A stretch of DNA of 64,000 bases, from positions 3,658,001 through 3,722,000 of the forward strand of contig NZ_CP047173.1 in assembly GCF_009834185.1 (NCBI RefSeq), in the 5' to 3' direction. The position numbers and the translations under genes were made by a program. Of this stretch, positions 7,803 through 15,741 are shown one piece after another. Every line of letters starts with the position of its first letter. The stretch's first letter is position 1. The stretch is from Rathayibacter sp. VKM Ac-2760. Lineage in GTDB: Bacteria > Actinomycetota > Actinomycetes > Actinomycetales > Microbacteriaceae. The notes under the pieces are model-generated. The model was not told the DNA's origin. It did not search any database and worked only from the letters and a program-made list of their open reading frames with translations.

Positions 7803-7819
7803 CGTAAGTCGTGCTTACG
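7803..7819. promoter_or_regulatory. probable LysG operator between lysG and lysE
   Basis: Perfect inverted repeat CGTAAG-N5-CTTACG, 11 bases upstream of the lysG start and upstream of lysE. Its size and position suit a LysR-type recognition site. Confidence 0.6.
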
Positions 7820-7874
7820 GTACTGAAGGAGCGTGAGCTGGTCTACAGGCCGCGGCGCCTCTACCGTCGGAGTC

Positions 7875-8486
7875 GTGTCCCCCCTCCTCGCCGCCGTGTC
7901 CGGCCTCGGCTTCGGCCTCTCGCTCATCATCGCCATCGGCGCGCAGAACGCCTTCGTGCTGCGGCAGGGGCTGCGCCGCGAGCACGTGCCGGCCGTGGTG
8001 GCGATCTGCGCGCTCGCGGACGCGGCGCTGATCGTGCTCGGCATCGCCGGGATCGGCGCGGTGCTCGAGTCGGCGCCGTGGCTGCTCGTCGTGATCCGCT
8101 GGGGTGGGATCGCGTTCCTCCTCGCCTACGCCGTGCTCGCGGCCCGGCGGGCGCTGCGCCCGGGGACGCTCGACGGCGACCCGGCCGGCGCCTCCACCTC
8201 GCTGCGGACGGCGATCGGCACCTGCCTCGCGCTGACGCTCCTGAACCCGCACGTCTATCTCGACACGGTCGTGCTGCTCGGCTCGGTGGCGAACACGCAC
8301 GGCGACGAGCGCTGGTGGTTCGGCGCGGGGGCGGCGGCGGGCAGCGTGCTGTGGTTCACGGCGCTGGGGTTCGGAGCGCGGGCGCTGCGGCCGCTGTTCC
8401 GCAGCCGCACGGCCTGGCGGGTGCTCGACGGCGCGGTCGCCGTGGTGATGGTGGTGCTGGCGCTGTCGCTCGCGCTGTCGTCCTGA
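7875..8486 (+). CDS. lysE: LysE/ArgO-family amino-acid exporter
   Basis: A 203-residue membrane protein with about six hydrophobic segments. The family signature LIIAIGAQNAFVLRQGLRRE lies near the N-terminus and a second conserved stretch, LTLLNPHVYLDTVVLLG, in the middle. It exports basic amino acids (lysine, arginine) using the proton gradient. The GTG at 7875 puts the first helix at the usual place; a GTG at 7833 would add 14 non-conserved residues. Divergent from its regulator lysG. Confidence 0.9.
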   Translation: MSPLLAAVSGLGFGLSLIIAIGAQNAFVLRQGLRREHVPAVVAICALADAALIVLGIAGIGAVLESAPWLLVVIRWGGIAFLLAYAVLAARRALRPGTLDGDPAGASTSLRTAIGTCLALTLLNPHVYLDTVVLLGSVANTHGDERWWFGAGAAAGSVLWFTALGFGARALRPLFRSRTAWRVLDGAVAVVMVVLALSLALSS

Positions 8487-8496
8487 GGCGAGTCGC

Positions 8497-9144
8497 TCAG
8501 GCCTCGCGCGCGATCGTGCGGCTCGCCAGCAGCCAGACGACGCCGGTGGCGAGGAGGAGCAGCGATCCGGTCATCGACGAGACCGTGTTCACGCCGATCA
8601 GCAGCTCCTGCGAGGGCGTCGCGGTTAACAGGAGCGGGATCGACGTCGCGACGCCGCCGAGAGCGTTGACGGCGAGAGCGACGGCGCCGAGCACGACCAC
8701 CCGGCGCGGCACGGTGCGGGCGCGGGCGAGCGCGACGAGGCCGACCACTCCGGCGACCAGCGAGAGCGCGGCCAGGGTGAGCACGAGCGTCGACGCGGCG
8801 ATCATCTCCGGGGTCGACGTCGATCCGGTGGTGCTCGGGGAGAACCAGCGGACGAGCGGACGCAGGACGATCAGCAGGGCGAAGACGATGAAGGCGGTGG
8901 CCCCGGTGGCGCCGACGAGTCCGCCCTTCGAGTCGGCCCCGCGCGCGAGCACCGAGGCGGCCGCCGCGAGCAGCCCGGCACCCAGCAGCACGACGGCGTA
9001 GGCGGCGATCGAGGAGCCGGAGCCGGCCGGCGCGAACCAGAACACGACATCGAGCAGCCCCGTCGCCCCCACGAAGAGCCCGGCGAGCCGCAGGGTCGCG
9101 GCGCGCGACGCGGTCGTCGGACGATCAGCGGTCGTTCCCGTCAT
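8497..9144 (-). CDS. integral membrane protein, unknown function
   Basis: A 215-residue, very hydrophobic protein with about six membrane segments, including LAGLFVGATGLLDVVFWFAP, YAVVLLGAGLLAAAASVLA, TAFIVFALLIVL, VLTLAALSLVAGVVGLVALA, VVLGAVALAVNALGGVA and LLLLATGVVWLLA. The ATG at 9144 follows GAGGGGGAACCG. Convergent with lysE and divergent to the thioesterase gene. No family recognised. Confidence 0.7.
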   Translation of the reverse strand: MTGTTADRPTTASRAATLRLAGLFVGATGLLDVVFWFAPAGSGSSIAAYAVVLLGAGLLAAAASVLARGADSKGGLVGATGATAFIVFALLIVLRPLVRWFSPSTTGSTSTPEMIAASTLVLTLAALSLVAGVVGLVALARARTVPRRVVVLGAVALAVNALGGVATSIPLLLTATPSQELLIGVNTVSSMTGSLLLLATGVVWLLASRTIAREA

Positions 9145-9243
9145 CGGTTCCCCCTCCGGTCCCTCCACGCTAGCCGAGGCGGCGTAGGGTGCGAGGCGAC
9201 CCCGAAGGTGCGGACACGAGGGAGTGGACACGAGGGAGTGGGC

Positions 9244-9747
9244 ATGGACGAGCTGCGCAGCAAGACGGTGACCTGGCACGATCCGATGCCCGGGGCGGCC
9301 GCGGCGATGCGGATGAGCGGGCTGGACTTCCTCCGCGCGATGAAGGCCGGGACGATCCCGCCGCCGCCGATCATCACGCTGATGAACATGGACCTCGGCG
9401 AGGTCGACGAGGGGCGCGTGGAGTTCCGCTGCGCACCCGACGAGTCGCACTACAACCCGATCGGGCGCGTGCACGGCGGCTTCGTCTGCACGGTGCTCGA
9501 CTCGGCGGCGGGCTGCGCGGTGCAGTCGACGCTGCCGGCGGGAGTCGGCTACACCTCGCTCGATCTGACCGTCAGCTACCTCCGCGGCCTGCACCACGAC
9601 AGCGGCGAGCTGCTCGCCGTCGGCACCGTCGTCAAGCCGGGCCGCCGCGTCGCGTTCGCCGAGGCGCGGGTGACGGATGCGCAGGGCCGCCTCGTCGCGA
9701 CGGCCACGTCGACGCTGCTGGTCTTCCCCCTGGCCGAGGGCGCCTGA
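9244..9747 (+). CDS. PaaI-family thioesterase (hotdog fold)
   Basis: A 167-residue hotdog-fold acyl-CoA thioesterase. The core motif HGGFVCTVLDSAAGCAVQST matches the PaaI/YdiI pattern in which HGG and the following acidic residue shape the active site; TSLDLTVSYLR and the VVKPGRRVAFAEARVTDAQG strands complete the fold. It hydrolyses an acyl- or aryl-CoA thioester; the substrate is unknown. The ATG at 9244 follows GAGGGAGTGGGC and is preferred to the GTG at 9208. Confidence 0.88.
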   Translation: MDELRSKTVTWHDPMPGAAAAMRMSGLDFLRAMKAGTIPPPPIITLMNMDLGEVDEGRVEFRCAPDESHYNPIGRVHGGFVCTVLDSAAGCAVQSTLPAGVGYTSLDLTVSYLRGLHHDSGELLAVGTVVKPGRRVAFAEARVTDAQGRLVATATSTLLVFPLAEGA

Positions 9748-9780
9748 GCGCGAGCGTGAGGACGCGAAGGCACACAGTCA

Positions 9781-10034
9781 TGCTGGTCGAGTAGCCCCGG
9801 AGGGGCGTATCGAGACCCGACATCCTCAGCAGAGCGGGTCTGCAGACTCGCCTTCTGATGCTGGTCGATCTCGATACGCCCGCTCCGCGGGCTACTCGAT
9901 CAGCATGGACGCCCGCTCCGCGGGCTACTCGATCAGCATGGGGGCCCGTTGCGCGGGCTGCTCGATCAGCATGGTCCGCTCGCTGCGCGGGCTACTCAGC
10001 ATCAGCCGCCCGCTCCGCGGACTACTCGATCGGC
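9781..10034. repeat. cluster of GATCTCGATACGCCC-family hairpin repeats, copy group 2
   Basis: This 300-base gap holds no gene. It has one inverted copy (9781-9816), one full forward copy (9867-9906) and three to four truncated copies following at about 33-base intervals to 10034, each containing a GCGGGCTACTCGATCAGCAT-like half. The spacing suggests local tandem amplification. It lies against the 3' end of the Xre-nucleotidyltransferase gene. Confidence 0.85.
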
Positions 10035-10044
10035 CTGCCGCTGC

Positions 10045-10560
10045 TCACAGCGGCATCAGGTCCGGCGCGATGGCGTGGCGCACCTGCTCCTTGAGACCTT
10101 GCTCGGGGACCAGGTCGACGGGAGCGCCGAGGATCTCGGCCAGTTCACGCTCGAGGCTCGCGAGCGCGAGGACACCGAGACCGGCCGGGACCGTCACGAG
10201 GAGATCGAGGTCGCTGTCGGGTCGATCGTCTCCGCGAGCCGCGGATCCGAAGATCCGCGCGTCGAGGATGCCGCGACGGCGCAGCGCCCGCCGGAGCTCG
10301 GCGCGACGGCGCAGGACCCGGTGCCCGACCGGTCCCGAAAGCGCCGCGGCCGGGGCGGCGCTCCGCTCGAGCACGAGGTCGAGGCTGAAGCCGGCCGCCG
10401 AGAGGAGACGGCGCAGCGTCGGGACGGTCGGCTCGCGTGCTCCTGTCTCGTAGGCGCTGATCATGCTCTGGGCGACCCCGGCACGCTCCGCCACCTCGCG
10501 CTGATGCAGTCCGGCTCGCGATCGCGCCTCGATCAGCAGATCTCCGGTCTCCGTGCGCAT
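10045..10560 (-). CDS. Xre HTH fused to a MNT-type nucleotidyltransferase
   Basis: A 171-residue two-domain protein. Residues 8-62 form a Cro/C1-type HTH (LHQREVAERAGVAQSMISAY and an ETGAREPTVPTLRRLL helix). Residues about 104-121 carry the minimal nucleotidyltransferase motif GSAARGDDRPDSDLDLLV with its paired aspartates. MNT-domain proteins usually act as AMP-transferring antitoxins to HEPN (HepT) partners. No HEPN gene lies on either side, only repeats at the 3' end, so this looks like an orphan. A TACACT -10 box six bases before the ATG indicates a leaderless transcript, with repeated GTGTAT around it. Confidence 0.85.
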   Translation of the reverse strand: MRTETGDLLIEARSRAGLHQREVAERAGVAQSMISAYETGAREPTVPTLRRLLSAAGFSLDLVLERSAAPAAALSGPVGHRVLRRRAELRRALRRRGILDARIFGSAARGDDRPDSDLDLLVTVPAGLGVLALASLERELAEILGAPVDLVPEQGLKEQVRHAIAPDLMPL

Positions 10561-10566
10561 GAACGG

Positions 10567-10587
10567 AGTGTATCAACGATCGTGTAT
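10567..10587 (-). promoter_or_regulatory. leaderless promoter and direct-repeat operator of the Xre gene
   Basis: The -10 box TACACT (10572-10567, minus strand) lies six bases before the ATG. GTGTAT occurs at 10568-10573 and 10582-10587 on the plus strand, 14 bases apart, with the palindrome ACGATCGT between. One copy overlaps the -10, as expected for self-repression by the HTH protein. Confidence 0.5.
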
Positions 10588-10724
10588 TCATCGGCCGCTC
10601 CATGCCTGCGGGCTGTGGCACGAATGCGGGTCGGCCGCAAGTGTCTGCGCGGGATGTCGCGCTGTGGTCGCATGGAGGCCGGACGTCGCCGCAGTGGCGC
10701 GTCCACGACGCGAACAGGACCTGC

Positions 10725-12122
10725 ATGCCCACGACCGCGAGTCGGCCGACGATCTTCGCCCTGCACGGGCTCGGCCTCAGCGGCCGCCTCTTCGATCCGC
10801 TCGCCGCGGAGCTCGCCGGCACGGCGGACGTGGTGGCGATCGATCTGCCGGGGTACGGCGATCGGAACGACGACGCAGACCTCTCGCTCGAGGCGATGAC
10901 GACGGCGGCGATCCGCGCGATCCGCGAGAACGGCGCCGCGCGCTGGCTGCTCGTCGGGCACAGCATGGGCGGCAAGGTCGCCTCGCTCGTCGCGGCGCGC
11001 ACGCTCTCCGGCCGGTCGGGGCTGTTCGGGCTCGCCGGGGTCGTCCTGCTCGCCGGCTCGCCGCTCTCGCCCGAGCCCATGCCGGAGGAGAAGCGCGCCG
11101 AGATGCTCGGCTGGGTCGCCGACGGTCCCCTCGACGAGGAGCAGGCGCGCACCTTCCTCGAGCAGAACATCGGCGGCCAGCTGCCCGCCGCCCAGGAGTC
11201 GCAGTCGCTCGCCGATCTGCGCCGCTCCTCCCCCGCCGCCTGGCGCGAGTGGCTGGAGACCGGCAGCCGCGAGGACCGGACGGACGCGGCCCGCGCGCTC
11301 GCGGCGCTGCCCGCCCTGCTGATCGCGGGCGGCGACGACGGCGACCTCGGCGCCGACGGCCAGCGCACGACCAACGCGCGCACCTACCCGCGCGCCCGCC
11401 TGCTCGAGCTGCCCGGCGCCGGCCACCTGCTGCCCGTGGAGCGGCCGGCCGAGGTCGCCGCCGCGATCCGCGCCTTCTGGCGCGACGAGGCCGGCACCGG
11501 ACCGGCCGTCCCCGACGACGCCACGACAACCATCCGCTCGGCGCGCACCTCCTCCCGCGTGCGCGCGATCTTCGCCGCGCGACTGCTCGCCGACGACCCG
11601 GGCCGCGCGCCGGCGGCGCTCACGGCCGCCCAGCTGGCCACGCTCCGCGCGATCGCGGACCGCGTGGTGCCGCAGGACGAGGACGCCGGCCGGATCGATC
11701 TCGCCGCCCGCGTCGACGCGCAGCTGGCGGCCGGGCGCGGCGACGGCTGGCGGAACGCCGAGCTGCCCCGCGACACCGAGGCGTACGCGCTCGCGCTCGA
11801 CGCACTCGCCGGTTTCGCCGACCTGACCGCCGCGGAGCAGGACGCGCGGCTGGAGTCGCTCGGCTCCGCACCGCTCGGGGCGTTCGGCGCCGACCAGGCG
11901 AAGGCCTGGTTCGAGGACTGCTGCAACGACCTGGTCCGCCAGTGGCTCGCGCACCCGGCGAGCATGGCGCGCATCGGGTTCGACGGCTACGCGACCGGAG
12001 GCGACACCCTGCCGCTCTCCGGCTTCACCTCCCTCGCCGCCGGCGAACGGGACGCCTGGGAGCCCGACACAGGGAGCGCCAGCACGAACACGACCAGCAC
12101 CAGCACGAGGAGCCACGAGTGA
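10725..12122 (+). CDS. alpha/beta-hydrolase fused to gluconate 2-dehydrogenase subunit 3-like domain
   Basis: A 465-residue fusion. Residues 1-260 are an alpha/beta-hydrolase: TIFALHGLGLSGRLF, the nucleophile elbow GHSMGG and a late GAGHLLPVE histidine. Residues about 285-450 resemble the small subunit 3 of membrane gluconate 2-dehydrogenase (LTAAQLATLRAIADRVVPQD, then WFEDCCNDLV). The gene overlaps the following GMC oxidoreductase by four bases (GTGA), which supports a dehydrogenase complex. The ATG at 10725 follows AGGACCTGC. A Ser/Thr/Asn-rich tail precedes the stop. The hydrolase half might supply substrate, for example by opening a lactone; this is inference. Confidence 0.82.
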   Translation: MPTTASRPTIFALHGLGLSGRLFDPLAAELAGTADVVAIDLPGYGDRNDDADLSLEAMTTAAIRAIRENGAARWLLVGHSMGGKVASLVAARTLSGRSGLFGLAGVVLLAGSPLSPEPMPEEKRAEMLGWVADGPLDEEQARTFLEQNIGGQLPAAQESQSLADLRRSSPAAWREWLETGSREDRTDAARALAALPALLIAGGDDGDLGADGQRTTNARTYPRARLLELPGAGHLLPVERPAEVAAAIRAFWRDEAGTGPAVPDDATTTIRSARTSSRVRAIFAARLLADDPGRAPAALTAAQLATLRAIADRVVPQDEDAGRIDLAARVDAQLAAGRGDGWRNAELPRDTEAYALALDALAGFADLTAAEQDARLESLGSAPLGAFGADQAKAWFEDCCNDLVRQWLAHPASMARIGFDGYATGGDTLPLSGFTSLAAGERDAWEPDTGSASTNTTSTSTRSHE

Positions 12123-13663
12123 ACATCGCCGGCATGCGCCGCTACTCCCCCGACGAGGTCGTGGACGCCGTCGTGATCGGGACCGGCGCCGGTGGCGCCC
12201 CGATCCTGGCGACCCTCGCCGCGCGCGGCCTGCGGGTCGTCGCGCTCGAGGCCGGCCCGCACTTCGACCCGCTCGACTTCACCGCCGACGAGACCGAGGC
12301 GACCGAGATCAACTGGATGGAGGAGCGCCTCAGCGGCGGCAGCACGCCCACCGCCTTCGGCCCGAACAACAGCGGACGCGGCGTCGGCGGCTCCACCCTG
12401 CACTGGGGCGCGTTCACTCCGCGCCCCGACCCGCGCGACCTGCGGCTGCGCAGCGAGAGCGGCGTCGGCCGCGACTGGCCGGTCTCGCACGCCGAGCTGC
12501 TCCCGTACCTCGAGCGCGCCGAGGCGACGATCGGCGTCTCCGGGCCGGCCGACTACCCGTGGGACCCCGCGCGGCGCTACCTGCAGGGACCGGTCGGCCG
12601 CAACGCGTCAGCCGAGATGATGCTGCGCGGCTGCGCCGCCCTCGGGATCCGCGCGACCGACGCGCCCGCCGCCGTGCTCAGCCAGGACCGGCACCAGGAC
12701 GAGCACGGCGAGCGCCCCGCCTGCCGCAACTGCGGCCAGTGCCACCAGGGCTGCCGCACCGGCGCCAAGGCGAGCATGGACACCACCTACCTGCCGCTCG
12801 CGGTGCGCGACGGCGCCGAGATCCGCGCCGACTCCTTCGTGCACGGCATCGAGCTGGACGCGGCCGGGAAGGTCAGCGCGGTCGTCTACACCTCGGAGGG
12901 GGTCGAGCGCCGGCAGCGCTGCTCCGCCCTGTTCCTCTGCGCCGGCGGCGTGGAGACGCCGCGCCTGCTGCTGCACACCGGGATCGCGAACAGCAGCGGG
13001 ATGGTCGGCCGCAACTTCCTGGCGCACGGCGCCACCCAGGTCTGGGGCACCTTCGACACCGAGATGCGCGGCTACCGCGGCTATCCCTCCTCCGTGATCA
13101 CGGAGGACACCGTGCGCCCGGCCGACGCCGACTTCGCCGGCGGCTACCTCATCCAGAGCCTCGGCACGATGCCGCTCACCCAGGCGACCTCGTTCGTCCG
13201 CGGCGCCGGGCTCTGGGGCCCGTCGCTGATGACGGCGCTGGACGAGTACCGGTACATGGCGGGGGTCGGCATCAACGCCGAGTGCCTGCCCTCGGACGGC
13301 AACCGGCTCGAGCTGACCGACGAGCTCGACGAGCACGGCGTGCCGAAGGCGCGGATCACCTTCTCGCCGGGCTCGAACGAGGAGGCGATCGACCGCCACG
13401 CGATCCGGACGCTGACCGCGATCGTCGAAGCGGCCGGCGCGACGAGGACGATGACGGTCGCGCGCACGGCGCACACCCTCGGCACCTGCCGGATGGGCAC
13501 CGACCCCGCGGACGCGGTGGTCGACTCCGACGGGCGCAGCTTCGACGTGCCGAACCTGTTCGTCTGCGACAACTCGGTGTTCCCGAGCGCCGTCATCGCG
13601 AACCCGGCGCTGCCGACGATCGCGCTCGCCCTGCGGACGGCCGACCGCTTCCTCGCGGCGTAG
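12119..13663 (+). CDS. GMC-family FAD oxidoreductase, gluconate 2-dehydrogenase large-subunit type
   Basis: A 514-residue flavoprotein. The N-terminal Rossmann motif VVIGTGAGGAPILATLAARG binds FAD. The catalytic pair is His452 (HTLGTCRMG) and Asn495 (NPALPT), as in GMC enzymes. The cysteine-rich CRNCGQCHQGC (about 201-211) is typical of the gluconate/sorbitol dehydrogenase branch. It should oxidise a sugar, polyol or sugar acid and pass electrons on. The GTG start overlaps the upstream fusion gene, so the two are made together. A 61-bp palindrome follows. Confidence 0.9.
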   Translation: MNIAGMRRYSPDEVVDAVVIGTGAGGAPILATLAARGLRVVALEAGPHFDPLDFTADETEATEINWMEERLSGGSTPTAFGPNNSGRGVGGSTLHWGAFTPRPDPRDLRLRSESGVGRDWPVSHAELLPYLERAEATIGVSGPADYPWDPARRYLQGPVGRNASAEMMLRGCAALGIRATDAPAAVLSQDRHQDEHGERPACRNCGQCHQGCRTGAKASMDTTYLPLAVRDGAEIRADSFVHGIELDAAGKVSAVVYTSEGVERRQRCSALFLCAGGVETPRLLLHTGIANSSGMVGRNFLAHGATQVWGTFDTEMRGYRGYPSSVITEDTVRPADADFAGGYLIQSLGTMPLTQATSFVRGAGLWGPSLMTALDEYRYMAGVGINAECLPSDGNRLELTDELDEHGVPKARITFSPGSNEEAIDRHAIRTLTAIVEAAGATRTMTVARTAHTLGTCRMGTDPADAVVDSDGRSFDVPNLFVCDNSVFPSAVIANPALPTIALALRTADRFLAA

Positions 13664-13680
13664 GGAGGCGTCCACCCTCC

Positions 13681-13741
13681 CGCGAGATGCCACTTGTGCA
13701 CGCTGTCGTCGGCGTGTCGCGTACACAAGTGGCATCTCGCG
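13681..13741 (+). repeat. 61-bp oriented palindrome, copy 2
   Basis: Perfect 18-bp arms (CGCGAGATGCCACTTGTG and its complement) with GGCGTGTCGCG in the plus-strand centre. It begins 17 bases after the GMC stop and lies between two genes of the same direction, so it could isolate the importer operon from upstream transcription. Confidence 0.95.
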
Positions 13742-13840
13742 AGGGGGATCGAGGGACTTAACACGTCGGAAACTTCTCAGAAACCGTGCAGCATATGGGC
13801 GGGGTTGAGTGGGGGGACACCCCCACCCGATGGAGACCGC

Positions 13841-14839
13841 ATGCCCCTGTTCCGGCCGTCCGCCCGCAGCACCGCCCGCAGCACCGTCCGCAGCCTCGCC
13901 CTCGGGGCGGCACTCGCCGCCTCCCTCTCGCTCGTCGCCTGCTCCGGGGCGAGCGACGCGGCGTCCGACGAGGGCGACACGGTCACGGTGACCGTCGGCA
14001 CCCTCCGCGGGCAGCCGCACTTCTACCAGCCCTTCCTCTACGAGAAGTTCGCCGAGGAGGGCGTCGAGTTCGAGGTGATCACTCTCGACACCACACCCGC
14101 GCTCAGCGACGCCCTGGTCGCGGGCACCATCGACTTCGCGATCTCGGGCGTCACCCCGACGATCGCCTCGATCGCCCAGGACCGGGACCTCAGGATCGTC
14201 GCCTCCGCGGCCGACGGCGGCTCGGGCTTCCTCGGCGGCGAGGGCATCTCCTCCGTCGAGGACCTCGCCGGGAAGAAGGTCGGCTACATCCAGGGCAGCG
14301 CCCAGGAGGTCGCCCTGCGCTACTACCTCGACCAGGCGGAGCTCGCCGACGACGACCTCGAGCTGATCACGATCCCGGTGCCCGAGATGGCGTCCGCGTT
14401 CACCAGCGGCTCGATCGACGCGTTCTTCGGCGTCGAGATCGGTGTCTCCATCGCGGAGGCGGCCGGCGGCACGGAGATCGCCGACCCCTACGCGACGCCG
14501 ATCGGGCGCGTGAACATCGGCCTCGTCACGACCGGCGCGATGATCGAGGACGAGCCCGAGGTGGTGCAGAAGGTCGTCGACACCCACGCCGCGACGACCG
14601 CCTACATGGCGGACAGCACCGACGAGTGGCTGCCCGAGATGATCGCCGAGTTCGGCGGCGACCAGGAGGTGCTCGAGTCGGCGCTGGAGAACTTCTGGCT
14701 CCGCTCGGACCTGAGCGAGGAGTACCAGGGTCAGCTCGGAGCGCTCGCGACGCAGATGCAGGAGCTCGGCTTCATCGACGCGGCGCCCGCGATCGAGGAC
14801 GTCGTCGACACGACGTTCGCGCCGGCGGCCGCCTCGTGA
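13841..14839 (+). CDS. ABC importer substrate-binding lipoprotein, SsuA/TauA/NMT1 type
   Basis: A 332-residue lipoprotein: signal peptide ending in the lipobox LVAC (Cys34), then an NMT1/SsuA-like periplasmic-type binding fold (VTVGTLRGQPHFYQPFLYEK, then TIDFAISGVTPTIASIAQD). It heads a three-gene importer operon with permease and ATPase. Such systems carry aliphatic sulfonates, taurine, nitrate or thiamine-precursor ligands; the ligand cannot be read from sequence. The ATG at 13841 follows GGAGA. An in-frame upstream start at 13694 would lie inside the 61-bp palindrome and is rejected. Confidence 0.88.
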   Translation: MPLFRPSARSTARSTVRSLALGAALAASLSLVACSGASDAASDEGDTVTVTVGTLRGQPHFYQPFLYEKFAEEGVEFEVITLDTTPALSDALVAGTIDFAISGVTPTIASIAQDRDLRIVASAADGGSGFLGGEGISSVEDLAGKKVGYIQGSAQEVALRYYLDQAELADDDLELITIPVPEMASAFTSGSIDAFFGVEIGVSIAEAAGGTEIADPYATPIGRVNIGLVTTGAMIEDEPEVVQKVVDTHAATTAYMADSTDEWLPEMIAEFGGDQEVLESALENFWLRSDLSEEYQGQLGALATQMQELGFIDAAPAIEDVVDTTFAPAAAS

Positions 14840-14852
14840 CCGGCGCCGGCCG

Positions 14853-15734
14853 ATGACCACGACCACCCGCGCCGCCGAGCCGGCGACCGCGACCGAGCGG
14901 CTCAGCACCGCGAAGCCCCGCCGGCGCGCCGGTCGCAGCGGCTGGACGACCTTCCTGCTCGGCCTGCCCGTCCCGATCCTGTTCGTCCTGCTCTGGCAGT
15001 TCGGACGGGTGGGCGAGTGGGAGCTGCCGTTCGGCATCCGGATGGCGTTCCTGCCCTATCCGGGCGACGTGCTGGTCTCGCTGATCGACTACGCGGTGGC
15101 GGGCCTGCGGAACGACGCGTTCAGCGGACTGCTCTGGACCGACCTCGCGGCGAGCGCCGGCCGCGTCTTCGGCGGCTTCGCCCTCGCGAGCGTGATCGCG
15201 ATCCCGCTCGGCGTCCTGATGGGCCGCTACTACACGGTGAACTCGCTGTTCGATCCGTTCATCAACCTGTTCCGGCCGGTGCCGGCGACGGCCTGGGTTC
15301 CGCTCGTGGCGCTGCTGATCGGCTACGGCGACCAGGCGTCGATCTTCCTGATCACGCTGTCGGCGTTCTTCCCGATCGTGCTCGGCACCATCAGCGGGGC
15401 GCGCCAGGTGCCGCCGCGGCTGATCGAGGCCGCCCGGATGCTCGGCACGTCGCGGGCCGGCGTGCTCGTGCGGGTCGTGCTGCCCGCCTCCGCCGCCGCG
15501 ATCGTCAACGGCATGCGGATCGGCCTCGGCCTCGCCTGGGTCGTGCTGGTGCTGAGCGAGACGACCGGCGTGAGCACGGGTCTCGGCTCGACGATCTTCC
15601 TCGCGCGGGACGTGGTGCGCACGGACCTCATCGTGGTGGGGATGATCTGCATCGCGATCGCGGGCTTCGCCTCGGACCGCCTGCTCCTGCTCCTGTTCCG
15701 CGTGCTCTTCGGCCGCCGGCCGCTCATCAAGTGA
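14853..15734 (+). CDS. ABC importer permease, SsuC/TauC type
   Basis: A 293-residue membrane protein with about six hydrophobic segments. The coupling-loop EAA motif reads LIEAARMLGTSRAGVLVRVV, the contact site for the ATPase. The N-terminal 30 residues are Thr/Arg-rich and cytoplasmic. It sits 13 bases after the binding-protein gene and 7 before the ATPase gene, forming one operon. Substrate as for the binding protein: a small anion such as a sulfonate or nitrate is the family expectation. Confidence 0.9.
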   Translation: MTTTTRAAEPATATERLSTAKPRRRAGRSGWTTFLLGLPVPILFVLLWQFGRVGEWELPFGIRMAFLPYPGDVLVSLIDYAVAGLRNDAFSGLLWTDLAASAGRVFGGFALASVIAIPLGVLMGRYYTVNSLFDPFINLFRPVPATAWVPLVALLIGYGDQASIFLITLSAFFPIVLGTISGARQVPPRLIEAARMLGTSRAGVLVRVVLPASAAAIVNGMRIGLGLAWVVLVLSETTGVSTGLGSTIFLARDVVRTDLIVVGMICIAIAGFASDRLLLLLFRVLFGRRPLIK

Positions 15735-15741
15735 GGACCCG

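Noticed and set aside
9781..10034. Possible CRISPR array or integron from about 33-bp periodic repeats
   Set aside because: The repeats are degenerate hairpins without unique equal-length spacers, there are no cas or integrase genes, and the same unit is dispersed elsewhere in the window.
13694..13840. In-frame upstream extension of the importer binding protein, and similar extensions at 27243 and 28281
   Set aside because: The extra start codons come from the 61-bp palindrome. Better starts with ribosome sites and signal peptides lie downstream.
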